In this document: positions 15,829 through 23,893 of the stretch, piece by piece | How the letters are laid out: every line of letters begins with the position of its first letter | Numbering within the stretch: the first letter of the stretch is position 1 | Origin: Lachnospiraceae bacterium | Lineage (GTDB): Bacteria; Bacillota; Clostridia; Lachnospirales; Lachnospiraceae | Assembly (NCBI GenBank): GCA_017624235.1 | Contig: JAGANL010000048.1 | Coordinates: 1-50,933 of the forward strand | Direction: 5' to 3' | Length of the DNA: 50,933 nucleotides | Notes under the pieces: model-generated | What the model was told of the DNA's origin: nothing | Database searches by the model: none | Seen by the model: the letters and a program-made list of their open reading frames with translations, nothing else | Program-made: the position numbers and the translations under genes

Positions 15829-18217
15829 GTGTAAGCTGCTCCCGTTTTGCCTGTGCATATCTCTTAATGTTGGATGCATTCGCGTATTTCTGGTATTCCT
15901 CTCCGTCTACGACTACGAGTGTCGGTGCCTGCATGACACCATAACGTGTTGCCAATTCTATATTTTCCTCCGCATCGATCAGCACATAGGAGATTCCCTT
16001 TAAAAATTCCTTCGCAAGCTTACAGTTCGGACACGTTTTCGTCGTAAACAGATACCTGATATTCTGCGGTTCTGCCACCTCTACCTGAATTTCATTCTGA
16101 CCGGAGGTCAGCGTTACCATGCGGTTTACCGGACGCTTCAGGCTGGATGCCTTTACATCATATTCCGTACGGTTCCTGTATTCCTGCAGCTTACCGTCGT
16201 TCCAGTTCTGTACCGGACGATAGTAACCTGTGATACGGCTGTATACCTCTGTCGTTTTTCCGCACTTCGGACATACCTTCTGTTCGCCGGCAAGATAACC
16301 GTGCTCCTTACAGATGGAATAGGTCGGGGAGAGCGTATAATATGGAAGCTTATAATTCTCCGCAATCGTTCTGACCAGATCCGCAGCAGCCTTCCAGTCC
16401 GGCAGCTTCTCACCTAAAAAGGCATGGAAAACGGTTCCCGAGGTATATAACGTCTGCAGCTCATCCTGAATATCCAATGCATCAAAAATATCGGTGGTAT
16501 AGTCTACCGGAAGATGGGATGAATTCGTATAATACGGAGTATCACCCGTTTTTCCGGCGGTTTTGATTGCCGGCCACTTTTTCTTATCATGCTTTGCCAG
16601 ACGATAGGTCGTACTCTCTGCCGGAGTTGCCTCCAGATTGTACAAATCCCCATACTGCACCTGATACTCCGACAGGCGGTTACGCATATGGTTCAGCACT
16701 TCTTTCGTAAACTCCTGCGTACGCGGGTCGGTCATATCCGCACGCAGCCAGTTCGCATTCAGGCCCACTTCATTCATACCAATCAGCCCGATGGTCGAAA
16801 AGTGATTGTCAAAGCTGCCCAGATAATGTTTGGTATACGGATAAAGTCCCTCATCCAACAGCCTGGAAATGACTCCTCTCTTGATTTTTAAGCTCCTGGC
16901 TGCAATATCCATCATCCGGTTCAGTCTTTTATAAAAATCATCCTTATTGGTTGCCAGATAAGCAATCCTCGGCATGTTGATCGTCACTACACCGACACTT
17001 CCGGTACTTTCACCGGAGCCAAAGAATCCGCCGGTCTTTTTACGAAGCTCCCTGAGATCCAGACGCAGACGGCAGCACATGGAACGCACATCACTCGGCT
17101 CCATGTCAGAATTGATATAATTGGAAAAATACGGAGTACCGTATTTGGCAGTCATTTCAAATAACAGACGATTGTTTTCATTGTCCGACCAGTCAAAATC
17201 CCTGGTAATGGAATAGGTCGGAATCGGATACTGGAAGCCCCGTCCGTTGGCATCCCCCTCAATCATCGTCTCAATAAAGGCTTTATTGACCATATCCATC
17301 TCTTTTTTACATTCGCCGTAGGTGAAATCCATTTCCTCTCCACCCACCAGCGCCGGAAGCTCTGCCAGATCATCCGGTACAGTCCAATCTAATGTAATAT
17401 TGGAAAACGGCGCCTGTGTACCCCACCGGCTCGGTGTATTTACACCATATACAAAAGCCTCAATGCACTTCTTGACCTCCGGATAGGAAAGGTTGTCCAC
17501 CTTGACAAACGGTGCAAGATAGGTGTCAAAGGAGGAAAATGCCTGTGCTCCTGCCCACTCATTCTGCATGATTCCCAAAAAGTTTACCATCTGGTTGCAC
17601 AATACGGACAGATGTCTGGCCGGAGCAGAGGTAATCTTTCCGGTAATGCCGCCCAGTCCTTCCTTGATGAGCTGCTTTAATGACCAGCCGGCACAATAGC
17701 CTGTCAGCATAGACAGATCGTGAATATGGATATCTGCATTGCGGTGTGCCTCCGCAATCTCTTCATCATAAATTTCAGACAGCCAGTAATTTGCCGTTAC
17801 AGCGCCGGAATTGCTTAAAATCAATCCTCCCACCGAATAGGTCACGGTAGAATTTTCCTTGACACGCCAGTCCTCTACCTTTACATAGCTGTTCACCACG
17901 TCCTTATAATCCAGAATCGTGGATTTCATGGTTCTCATTTTTTCCCTTTGCTTCCGGTAAAGAATATATGCCTTGGCCGCCTCTGTGTAGCCGGCCTGCT
18001 CCAAAGTCTTTTCTACACTGTCCTGAATATCCTCTACATGGATTCTGCCCTCTTTCACCTTACTCTGGAAATCCGCGGTTACACGCAGCGCAAGCAGGTC
18101 AATGATATCATTGTTGTACTGCATATCCGTTGCATTGAAGGCTTTCATAATCGCATCATTGATCTTGGTCAGTGTAAAATCGGCTTCTTCTCCGTTTCTC
18201 TTAATTACCTGAAACAT
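15821..18217 (-). CDS. nrdD: Anaerobic (class III) ribonucleoside-triphosphate reductase with C-terminal glutaredoxin-like domain
   Basis: NrdD reduces ribonucleoside triphosphates to deoxy forms without oxygen by a glycyl radical. The 798-residue protein begins with an ATP-cone (MFQVIKRNGEEADFTLTKIN), then the ten-stranded barrel core, a zinc site including CPKCG, and the glycyl-radical loop RITGYYR (Gly about 664). After it, residues about 718-798 form a thioredoxin/glutaredoxin-like domain with the redox pair CPNC (729-732) and the cis-Pro segment MQAPTLVV. Ordinary NrdD ends soon after the radical loop. The start at 18217 follows a GGGGGG site. The activase gene nrdG is not adjacent and not in the window. 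The promoter carries two NrdR boxes. Confidence 0.96.
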   Translation of the reverse strand: MFQVIKRNGEEADFTLTKINDAIMKAFNATDMQYNNDIIDLLALRVTADFQSKVKEGRIHVEDIQDSVEKTLEQAGYTEAAKAYILYRKQREKMRTMKSTILDYKDVVNSYVKVEDWRVKENSTVTYSVGGLILSNSGAVTANYWLSEIYDEEIAEAHRNADIHIHDLSMLTGYCAGWSLKQLIKEGLGGITGKITSAPARHLSVLCNQMVNFLGIMQNEWAGAQAFSSFDTYLAPFVKVDNLSYPEVKKCIEAFVYGVNTPSRWGTQAPFSNITLDWTVPDDLAELPALVGGEEMDFTYGECKKEMDMVNKAFIETMIEGDANGRGFQYPIPTYSITRDFDWSDNENNRLLFEMTAKYGTPYFSNYINSDMEPSDVRSMCCRLRLDLRELRKKTGGFFGSGESTGSVGVVTINMPRIAYLATNKDDFYKRLNRMMDIAARSLKIKRGVISRLLDEGLYPYTKHYLGSFDNHFSTIGLIGMNEVGLNANWLRADMTDPRTQEFTKEVLNHMRNRLSEYQVQYGDLYNLEATPAESTTYRLAKHDKKKWPAIKTAGKTGDTPYYTNSSHLPVDYTTDIFDALDIQDELQTLYTSGTVFHAFLGEKLPDWKAAADLVRTIAENYKLPYYTLSPTYSICKEHGYLAGEQKVCPKCGKTTEVYSRITGYYRPVQNWNDGKLQEYRNRTEYDVKASSLKRPVNRMVTLTSGQNEIQVEVAEPQNIRYLFTTKTCPNCKLAKEFLKGISYVLIDAEENIELATRYGVMQAPTLVVVDGEEYQKYANASNIKRYAQAKREQLTLA

Positions 18218-18259
18218 GTAATATCCCCCCGTATTCTTTAACAAACGCTCGATATTAGA

Positions 18260-18288
18260 ATTGTAGCATTGCCCTATAGAAAAGTCAA
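18260..18288 (-). promoter_or_regulatory. Sigma-A promoter of nrdD
   Basis: A -35 TTGACT (18283-18288) and -10 TACAAT (18260-18265) separated by 17 bp, about 40 bp upstream of the nrdD start. The two NrdR boxes lie directly upstream. Confidence 0.8.
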
Positions 18289-18296
18289 ATTAAAAA

Positions 18297-18312
18297 ACAC
18301 TAGATATTATGG
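18297..18312 (-). promoter_or_regulatory. NrdR box, proximal to nrdD
   Basis: ACACTAGATATTATGG on the plus strand resembles the NrdR consensus acaCwAtATaTwGtgt, with a weaker second half. It is centred 32 bp from the distal box, the usual three-helical-turn spacing of tandem NrdR sites. Confidence 0.7.
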
Positions 18313-18328
18313 CAACATTATTATGTTA

Positions 18329-18344
18329 ACACAATATCTAGTGT
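18329..18344 (-). promoter_or_regulatory. NrdR box, distal to nrdD
   Basis: ACACAATATCTAGTGT is a close match to the NrdR consensus palindrome. Together with the box 32 bp nearer nrdD it marks nrdD as a member of the NrdR regulon, repressed when dATP is plentiful. Confidence 0.8.
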
Positions 18345-18354
18345 CTATCCGTCT

Positions 18355-19410
18355 CTATCTTGTTTTCAGAAATTCGTATTCCCGCACGGCTGAAGCATCG
18401 TCGGGATAGGTCTTCAAGTAGGCCTGCATCAGTGTGGAAGCCTGATCAAACCGTCCCAGATATTCATGAGCCACGATTTCATTGAACTTAAGCACCTGCA
18501 GGCAGTCATTGTTTTCCTCAATCTCCAGTCCCGCTTCAAATGCTGCCAGCGCCTCTTCGTACTTCTCCATTCTCAGATAACATATACCAAGCTGATTCTG
18601 CAGCTGCGGCTGTGCAGCATCTCCTGCCAGATAGTTTGCATATACGCTGGCCGCATAATTGTAATCCTGCAGCGCCTCATAGGTCTTTCCCAAAAACAGA
18701 ACCGTCTGTGCATTCCCCTGCTTATCCTTCGCCCGCTCCAGACAATCTCTGGCATTTTGATAATCTCCCAGATAATAATACAAACAGCCTTTGTCAAAAT
18801 CCGTCATATCCTTATCTTCTGTTTCCAGTGCACGATTCAGATAGCTGTCTGCAATTTCCTGCTCACCGGCATCTGAGAGACTGTTAGAAATATCCACATA
18901 GAGCGCATAATCCCTGGGCGCGATGGCAATAGCCCGGTCAAAATCGGAAACCGCCTTCTCCAGCTCACCTTTTCCCAGTTCCAGTGCACCCCGGTAAAAA
19001 CAGGCATCCTTTTCCTTCGGTCTCAGATTTGTGATGGCCGTATACACCTCGATTGCCTCATCGATTTTTCCTGCCCTGGTATAAGCTGTTGCCAGATAAT
19101 AATTGATATCATATTCCAGATTACCGGCTCCTGTTGCATTTCCGAGCGCCTTTACAAAGGCATCTGCCGCCTCCTCATACCGGGTCAGCCCCAGATAGGC
19201 AATTCCCTGCCCCCGGTAAATCAGTTCTGTATCCTCTCCGTTTACCAGTGCCTTTTCAAAATCCGAAAGCGCCTGTTCATAATTTAACTCTTCAATGGCC
19301 TGCATTCCTGCACTCACCTGCTCATTTTTACTGCCGCCACAGGCAGTTAATAGAAGTGCAAGCAATGCCGTCAGGCATACACAGGCTCCTTTTCGATAGG
19401 TAACGTACAT
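18355..19410 (-). CDS. TPR-repeat lipoprotein
   Basis: The 351-residue protein starts with a lipoprotein signal peptide (lipobox LTAC-GG, Cys about residue 25), so it should be anchored to the outer face of the membrane. The rest is a run of about eight tetratricopeptide repeats (for example QALSDFEKALVNGEDTELIY and YEEAADAFVKAL), which usually bind partner proteins. No enzyme motif is present. Start 19410 was chosen for the AGGAG site and the intact signal peptide. It is transcribed divergently from the C26 hydrolase gene. Confidence 0.88.
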   Translation of the reverse strand: MYVTYRKGACVCLTALLALLLTACGGSKNEQVSAGMQAIEELNYEQALSDFEKALVNGEDTELIYRGQGIAYLGLTRYEEAADAFVKALGNATGAGNLEYDINYYLATAYTRAGKIDEAIEVYTAITNLRPKEKDACFYRGALELGKGELEKAVSDFDRAIAIAPRDYALYVDISNSLSDAGEQEIADSYLNRALETEDKDMTDFDKGCLYYYLGDYQNARDCLERAKDKQGNAQTVLFLGKTYEALQDYNYAASVYANYLAGDAAQPQLQNQLGICYLRMEKYEEALAAFEAGLEIEENNDCLQVLKFNEIVAHEYLGRFDQASTLMQAYLKTYPDDASAVREYEFLKTR

Positions 19411-19449
19411 ATTTTCTCCTGTTGTTCTTTCAAATTCATCGTCTTTTCC

Positions 19450-19478
19450 AGTGTAACATATCCCCAAAATGAATGCAA
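19450..19478 (-). promoter_or_regulatory. Promoter of the TPR lipoprotein gene
   Basis: A -35 TTGCAT (19473-19478) and -10 TACACT (19450-19455) with a 17-bp spacer, about 40 bp upstream of the start codon. Confidence 0.5.
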
Positions 19479-19541
19479 TGCAACAAATCCGGGAACACGC
19501 ATAAGATGAGGATAAGAAAACCTTTCCTGTCAAAGCAGCCT

Positions 19542-20237
19542 ATGAAAATACTGATTGCCGGATATCCGGTACAAACCAAAAACTATTGCAGCGCCATCCT
19601 ACAGGCCGGAGCACAGCCCATCCTCTGCGATGCCGGTTCTGACTGCGATGCCATTTCTGACTGCGGCGCTATTTCTGACTGCAGCGCTATTTCTAACTGC
19701 GCTGCCCTCCTCCTTCCCGGCGGCGGTGATATCGATCCTGCCCTTTTTGGTGATACCAACCAGGGCTCCCGCAATATAGACCGTACCTTAGACCTTTTCC
19801 AGCTTGCTCTTTTAGACCGCTTCGTAAAGTCCGGTAAGCCGGTGCTCGGTATCTGTAAGGGAATGCAGCTGATCAACGTATACTTTGGCGGCAGCATTGT
19901 GCAGGATCTTCCGACTGCCTCTGTACACGCTTGGGATAATGGCGATAAGTTACATCCTGTTTTTACAAAACAGAACTCCTTTCTTTCTACGCTCTATGGT
20001 AACGAAATACTGGTAAACAGCGCCCACCATCAGGGTATCGGGACTCCCGGGAAGGGACTCCGTATCATACAGACTGCCAGGGACGGAGTGGCAGAAGCCT
20101 TCCTCCATACAGCGCTTCCAATCTACGCCGTCCAGTGGCACCCGGAGCGGCTGTGCGGCTCCCATGCCAGACCGGATGCGGCAGATGGTTCTCTCCTGTT
20201 TCGCTGGTTTACACAAAAGCAGGAGCAGCTTCCTTAA
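19542..20237 (+). CDS. Peptidase C26 family (gamma-glutamyl-gamma-aminobutyrate hydrolase-like) amidohydrolase
   Basis: This is the only plus-strand gene accepted. The 231-residue class-I glutamine-amidotransferase-fold protein has the nucleophile in VLGICKGMQL (Cys105), the catalytic His200 and Glu202 in AVQWHPE, and the family segment LLLPGGGDIDPALFG. It may cleave gamma-glutamyl amides such as gamma-Glu-GABA or gamma-glutamyl-peptides; the substrate cannot be told. An 18-bp tandem repeat inserts extra residues (SDCxAI units, about 33-56) before the conserved PGGGDIDP strand. No good ribosome binding site precedes this ATG or the longer alternatives (19473, 19506), so the start is uncertain. 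Confidence 0.85.
   Translation: MKILIAGYPVQTKNYCSAILQAGAQPILCDAGSDCDAISDCGAISDCSAISNCAALLLPGGGDIDPALFGDTNQGSRNIDRTLDLFQLALLDRFVKSGKPVLGICKGMQLINVYFGGSIVQDLPTASVHAWDNGDKLHPVFTKQNSFLSTLYGNEILVNSAHHQGIGTPGKGLRIIQTARDGVAEAFLHTALPIYAVQWHPERLCGSHARPDAADGSLLFRWFTQKQEQLP
19637..19708 (+). repeat. 18-bp tandem repeat inside the C26 hydrolase gene
   Basis: Four consecutive 18-bp units start at 19637, 19655, 19673 and 19691, each close to TTCTGACTGCxxxGCxAT. They encode SDCxAI-type hexads. The length is a multiple of three, so changes in copy number keep the frame. Confidence 0.85.
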
Positions 20238-20250
20238 AAGCCGCTCCTGC
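20215..20250 (-). terminator. Terminator between convergent glmS and C26 hydrolase genes
   Basis: An 8-bp perfect stem GCAGGAGC / GCTCCTGC (20219-20226 and 20243-20250) extends inward as GCTT / AAGC after one mismatch. On the minus strand it is followed by TTTT. It lies about 80 bp past the glmS stop and overlaps the 3' end of the hydrolase gene. On the plus side there is no T run. Confidence 0.6.
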
Positions 20251-20328
20251 CTGTGTACCATGTCTGTCCGGACAGTCCGTTTCAAAGACTGTTTTCTTCT
20301 CTTTCCTTTGTAGCTTTGTTGATTCATT

Positions 20329-22149
20329 TTATTCCACAGTGACTACCTTAGCCAGATTCCTTGGCTTATCTACATCAAATCCCTTATCAGAGGACACATA
20401 ATACGCCATGAGCTGCAAAGCGACCGATGCCGGAATCACCATGAACTCATCCTTCAAATCAGGAAGCGTAAAAATTTCGATTTCCTGTTTCAGCTCCTGC
20501 AGCAGCGCTTCCTTAATAAACAGAATGACTCTGGCGCCTCTGGACTGCACCTCTTTAATATTGGAAATTTCCTTCTGCATCAGGCGGCTCTGGGTAACGA
20601 CCGCCACAACCGGCGTATGATTGGTAATCAACGCAATCGGTCCGTGCTTTAGTTCTCCCGATGCGTACGCTTCGGAATGAATGTAGGATACTTCCTTCAA
20701 TTTCAGCGAGCCCTCCAATAGCAGGGAATAATCGAGTCCCCTGCCGATCATAAATAAGTCCTTGGCCTCTAAAATATTTTTAGCAATCAGGTGAATCTCC
20801 CTTCTGCGCTCAAGCACCTGTTCAATAGCCGCCGGCACACGCAGAAGCTCTGCAATATACTCTTTGACCTGTGCTTCGTTCCACACGCCCCTGACCTGCG
20901 CCATCTTGGCAACAATCAGATAAATTAACGCAAGCTGAGTCGTATAGGCCTTTGTACTGGCTACCGCCATTTCCGGGCCGGCATCCGTATACAATACAAA
21001 CTCACTCTCTCTGGCAATGGAGCTTCCCTTGACGTTGATGATGGCAAGGCTTCTGGCTCCCTGCCTTCTGGCATATTTTAATGCCTCCAACGTATCAATG
21101 GTCTCTCCTGACTGGGAAATAGCAATAACAAGCGTTTTTTCATCCACCACAGGATCCGTGTACATATATTCCGAAGCCAGTTCCACATCAATATGCATAT
21201 TTAAGATGGATTTAATTAATGCCTGGCCAATCAATCCCGCATGCATCGCCGTTCCACAGGCTACCACACAAACTCTCTCGCACTCCTGAAACAGACTGTC
21301 TGGGATTCCCTCTTCCGTAAAATCCGGCATGCCATTCTGGATATGATTTTCCACCGTATTCTGAATGGCCTTCGGCTGCTCCATAATCTCTTTTTCCATA
21401 TAGAATGGATAACCGCCCTTATCACTGCTGTTCAAGCCCCAGTTTACCTCCATGTACTCCGGCTCCACTACATTGCCTTCCATATCCTGCATCCTCAGGG
21501 AATCGGCATGAAGCTCTAACAGGCAGTATTCCGGCACGACAAAATAACGGTTCGTGAAACGGCAGAGTGCCGTCACATCCGATGCCAGCATACAGCCTTC
21601 CTCGCTCTGCGTTGCTACAATCGGGCTCACATTCCGAATAGAAAAAATAGTTTCCGGTACATCCTCAAATAAAATAACAAGTGCAAATGTACCCTCCAGT
21701 CTGGCAACCGCCTTATATACCGCCTCCTTAGGATCCGACTCATAAAGCGCATTCAAAAGAGCGGCTGCTACCTCACTGTCTGTCTCAGACTGAAGCTGCC
21801 CGGAGAGATGATATTCTGCTGCCAGCTCCTTATAATTTTCAATGATGCCATTGTGCACTACCGTCACTCTTCCGACCTTATGCGGATGTGCATTCGCATC
21901 ACTGACTCCTCCGTGGGTGGCCCATCTGGTATGGCCGATACCGCATTTTGCATGAATCTCCTCCTGTGCGCATACCTTTCTCAAGTCACTCACGCGTCCC
22001 GCACACTTAAAGATTTCCACATCCCTTTTTGCCGAATCCGATACCGCAATACCTGCACTGTCGTACCCTCTGTATTCCAATGCCTCCAGCGCATCCAGCA
22101 GTATTTCCTTCACTTCCTGCTTTCCTGTATATCCAATAATACCACACAT
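20329..22149 (-). CDS. glmS: Glutamine-fructose-6-phosphate aminotransferase (isomerizing)
   Basis: GlmS makes glucosamine-6-phosphate from fructose-6-phosphate and glutamine, the first step to cell-wall amino sugars. The 606-residue protein begins MCGIIGYTGKQEV, with Cys2 as the N-terminal nucleophile of the glutaminase domain (about 1-220). Two SIS sugar-isomerase domains follow (ISQSGETIDTLEA near 345; GRGLDYSLLLEGSLKLKE), and it ends DKPRNLAKVVTVE as in the family. A GAGGAA site precedes the start. Upstream lies a glmS ribozyme. Confidence 0.98.
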   Translation of the reverse strand: MCGIIGYTGKQEVKEILLDALEALEYRGYDSAGIAVSDSAKRDVEIFKCAGRVSDLRKVCAQEEIHAKCGIGHTRWATHGGVSDANAHPHKVGRVTVVHNGIIENYKELAAEYHLSGQLQSETDSEVAAALLNALYESDPKEAVYKAVARLEGTFALVILFEDVPETIFSIRNVSPIVATQSEEGCMLASDVTALCRFTNRYFVVPEYCLLELHADSLRMQDMEGNVVEPEYMEVNWGLNSSDKGGYPFYMEKEIMEQPKAIQNTVENHIQNGMPDFTEEGIPDSLFQECERVCVVACGTAMHAGLIGQALIKSILNMHIDVELASEYMYTDPVVDEKTLVIAISQSGETIDTLEALKYARRQGARSLAIINVKGSSIARESEFVLYTDAGPEMAVASTKAYTTQLALIYLIVAKMAQVRGVWNEAQVKEYIAELLRVPAAIEQVLERRREIHLIAKNILEAKDLFMIGRGLDYSLLLEGSLKLKEVSYIHSEAYASGELKHGPIALITNHTPVVAVVTQSRLMQKEISNIKEVQSRGARVILFIKEALLQELKQEIEIFTLPDLKDEFMVIPASVALQLMAYYVSSDKGFDVDKPRNLAKVVTVE

Positions 22150-22191
22150 ATTGTTTCCTCATCTTTCTTTCTATTATAAAATATGTAAATT

Positions 22192-22346
22192 CTTTCCATT
22201 AATGCTTTCATTATGCCGTATTTGTTTTGCAGTCACCCGCATATTTGCCGGCATATCTCGCACTGAAAGCGGTGCGAAAGGGCACCCGCCGAAAATTCGA
22301 TAACCCTTTTCCTCGTCAACCTGCCCCTTGGCAGGTACATGGCGCT
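22192..22346 (-). ncRNA. glmS self-cleaving ribozyme/riboswitch
   Basis: On the minus strand the leader of glmS contains the signature pieces in order: AGCGCC with the cleavage site between A 22346 and G 22345; GGTTGACGAGGA; GGGTTATCGAATTTTCGGCG; GGTGCCC; and a 3' helix region ending about 22192 with ATGAAAGCATTAAT. These match the core helices of the glmS ribozyme, which cleaves its own mRNA when glucosamine-6-phosphate binds. The exact 3' limit is approximate. Confidence 0.93.
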
Positions 22347-22422
22347 AGATGAGAAAACAGTCTCTGTCCTTTATTGTCTATCCAGATCAGACCTTATGTA
22401 ATTGTCATGGTACGACGTTCTT

Positions 22423-22451
22423 ACTATACAGGAAACAGGGGCATTTGTCCA
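22423..22451 (-). promoter_or_regulatory. Promoter of the glmS ribozyme-mRNA
   Basis: A -35 TGGACA (22446-22451) and -10 TATAGT (22423-22428) separated by 17 bp. The start of transcription would be near 22416, about 70 nt upstream of the ribozyme cleavage site. Together the promoter and ribozyme account for the gene-free stretch 22150-22477. Confidence 0.65.
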
Positions 22452-22477
22452 GTACTAATCTTTCGTCTGCGACTACA

Positions 22478-23881
22478 TTAAAAGAAATTTTTCCTCAGCC
22501 CCTTAGGATAATGGTTTTTCATCATTCCTCCCGCCAGCTTGCCCCAGCCAAGGCTGTAGCCATCCACGGTCATCAGATACCAGCCCTTTTCTCCCTCTGC
22601 CGGAAAGGTCTGGCCATTCAGATAAGCACGGACGCGCTCATCTTCGGCAGTCAGTTCATATATCCTTCTAACCTCTTCCGGTCTTAAAAACAGGGCAAGC
22701 GCATGAGACGGCTCAAAGCGTCCCTTCTTCAAGGTACCCAGATGCAGACCGGGACGCAGCACCTTCAGTTGATCCAGTGCCGGCATTCCTTCCGGTGCAA
22801 GATAAAGCTGGTCACCATAGTTCAGAAAAGTTCCTCCCTGTCCGGTCAGTCTGCTATCCGGTCTGATATACTCTTCTTGAAACTTCAAATACTCGGCGAA
22901 ATCCGCCTGTTGTCCCCTGCCGGGTTTTCCGGCAGACCCTTTCCTGCCGACAGCGCCGTTTTCTCCGGTCAGGCCCCCTGCCTTCTGCAGCACCGCCGCA
23001 AAATGTCCGTCTCCTTCCAGCTTATGCGGCCACAGCCTTACCGTCCGTTCCAAATGCTCTGCCGGATGTTCTATCCAGTTTGCCCGGCCATCCGACATAC
23101 CTTCTGTTTTCGAAACCTCTAACAATGTAAAATCCGGATTTCTTTGCAGAAAACGGCTGATGCTCCCCTCATTTTCCTCCGGTGCAAAGGTACAGGTGGA
23201 ATAAACCAGTCTTCCTCCTGGCTTTAACATCTGTGCCGCACAATCCAGTATACCATCCTGCCTTTCCGCACACAGGCTGACATTTTCCTCACTCCATTCT
23301 GTAACGGCTTCCTCGTTTTTTCGGAACATCCCTTCCCCGGAGCATGGAGCATCGACTAAAATCCTGTCAAAATACCCGCTAAAACGTTCCTCCAGCCGTT
23401 TTGGCGTTTCATTCGTCACAACGGCATTTCGTATTCCCATCCGTTCTACGTTTTCAGAAAGAATCCTGGCCCGCGCCGGATGAATCTCATTGCAGATCAG
23501 GATTCCCTGCCCCTGCATATCGGCTGCAATCTGTGTACTCTTACCTCCCGGCGCTGCACACAAATCCAGAATGCGTTCTCCCGGTCTTGCCTGCAAAAAC
23601 TCTGCCGGAGCCATAGCACTCGCTTCCTGAATATAATACACTCCGGCCTCGTGATACGGATGCTTTCCCGGCCGGTCTTCCGCTTCATAGTAAAACCCAT
23701 AACGGCTCCAGGGCACCTTTCTTAAATGGAAAGGTGCCCTTGCTTCTAATTCTTTCGGAACTGTCTTTAACGGATTGACCCGAAGGGACTGACTCGTTTT
23801 CCCTTGATAGCTCTTAAAAAAATCCTGATATTCCTCCCGTAGCATATCCTGCATGCGGGTTTCAAATGCCTGTGGAAGCAT
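22478..23881 (-). CDS. RsmF-like rRNA (cytosine-5) methyltransferase
   Basis: A 467-residue NOL1/NOP2/Sun family enzyme that transfers methyl from SAM to cytosine-C5 of rRNA (or possibly tRNA). The SAM site LDLCAAPGGKSTQIA is near 107-121. The two catalytic cysteines lie in DAPCSGEGMFRK and VYSTCTFAPEENEG. The C-terminal ~170 residues form the PUA-like extension seen in Firmicute RsmF proteins. An AAGGAGA site precedes the start. It is 12 bp after the chemoreceptor gene upstream. Confidence 0.9.
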   Translation of the reverse strand: MLPQAFETRMQDMLREEYQDFFKSYQGKTSQSLRVNPLKTVPKELEARAPFHLRKVPWSRYGFYYEAEDRPGKHPYHEAGVYYIQEASAMAPAEFLQARPGERILDLCAAPGGKSTQIAADMQGQGILICNEIHPARARILSENVERMGIRNAVVTNETPKRLEERFSGYFDRILVDAPCSGEGMFRKNEEAVTEWSEENVSLCAERQDGILDCAAQMLKPGGRLVYSTCTFAPEENEGSISRFLQRNPDFTLLEVSKTEGMSDGRANWIEHPAEHLERTVRLWPHKLEGDGHFAAVLQKAGGLTGENGAVGRKGSAGKPGRGQQADFAEYLKFQEEYIRPDSRLTGQGGTFLNYGDQLYLAPEGMPALDQLKVLRPGLHLGTLKKGRFEPSHALALFLRPEEVRRIYELTAEDERVRAYLNGQTFPAEGEKGWYLMTVDGYSLGWGKLAGGMMKNHYPKGLRKNFF

Positions 23882-23893
23882 ACTGTTTTCTCC

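Larger units (their letters stand above)
18292..18344 (-). terminator. Terminator-like inverted repeat after the TPR lipoprotein gene
   Basis: Perfect 12-bp arms ACACTAGATATT / AATATCTAGTGT (18297-18308 and 18333-18344). Between them, AACAT / ATGTT can form a small inner hairpin. On the minus strand the outer stem is followed directly by TTTTTT. It begins 11 bp after the TPR gene stop. The arms coincide with the NrdR boxes. Confidence 0.6.

Noticed and set aside
20264-20275. Palindrome CTGTCCGGACAG between the C26 hydrolase and glmS
   Set aside because: It is in a convergent 3' region with no promoter to control; a chance palindrome is likely.
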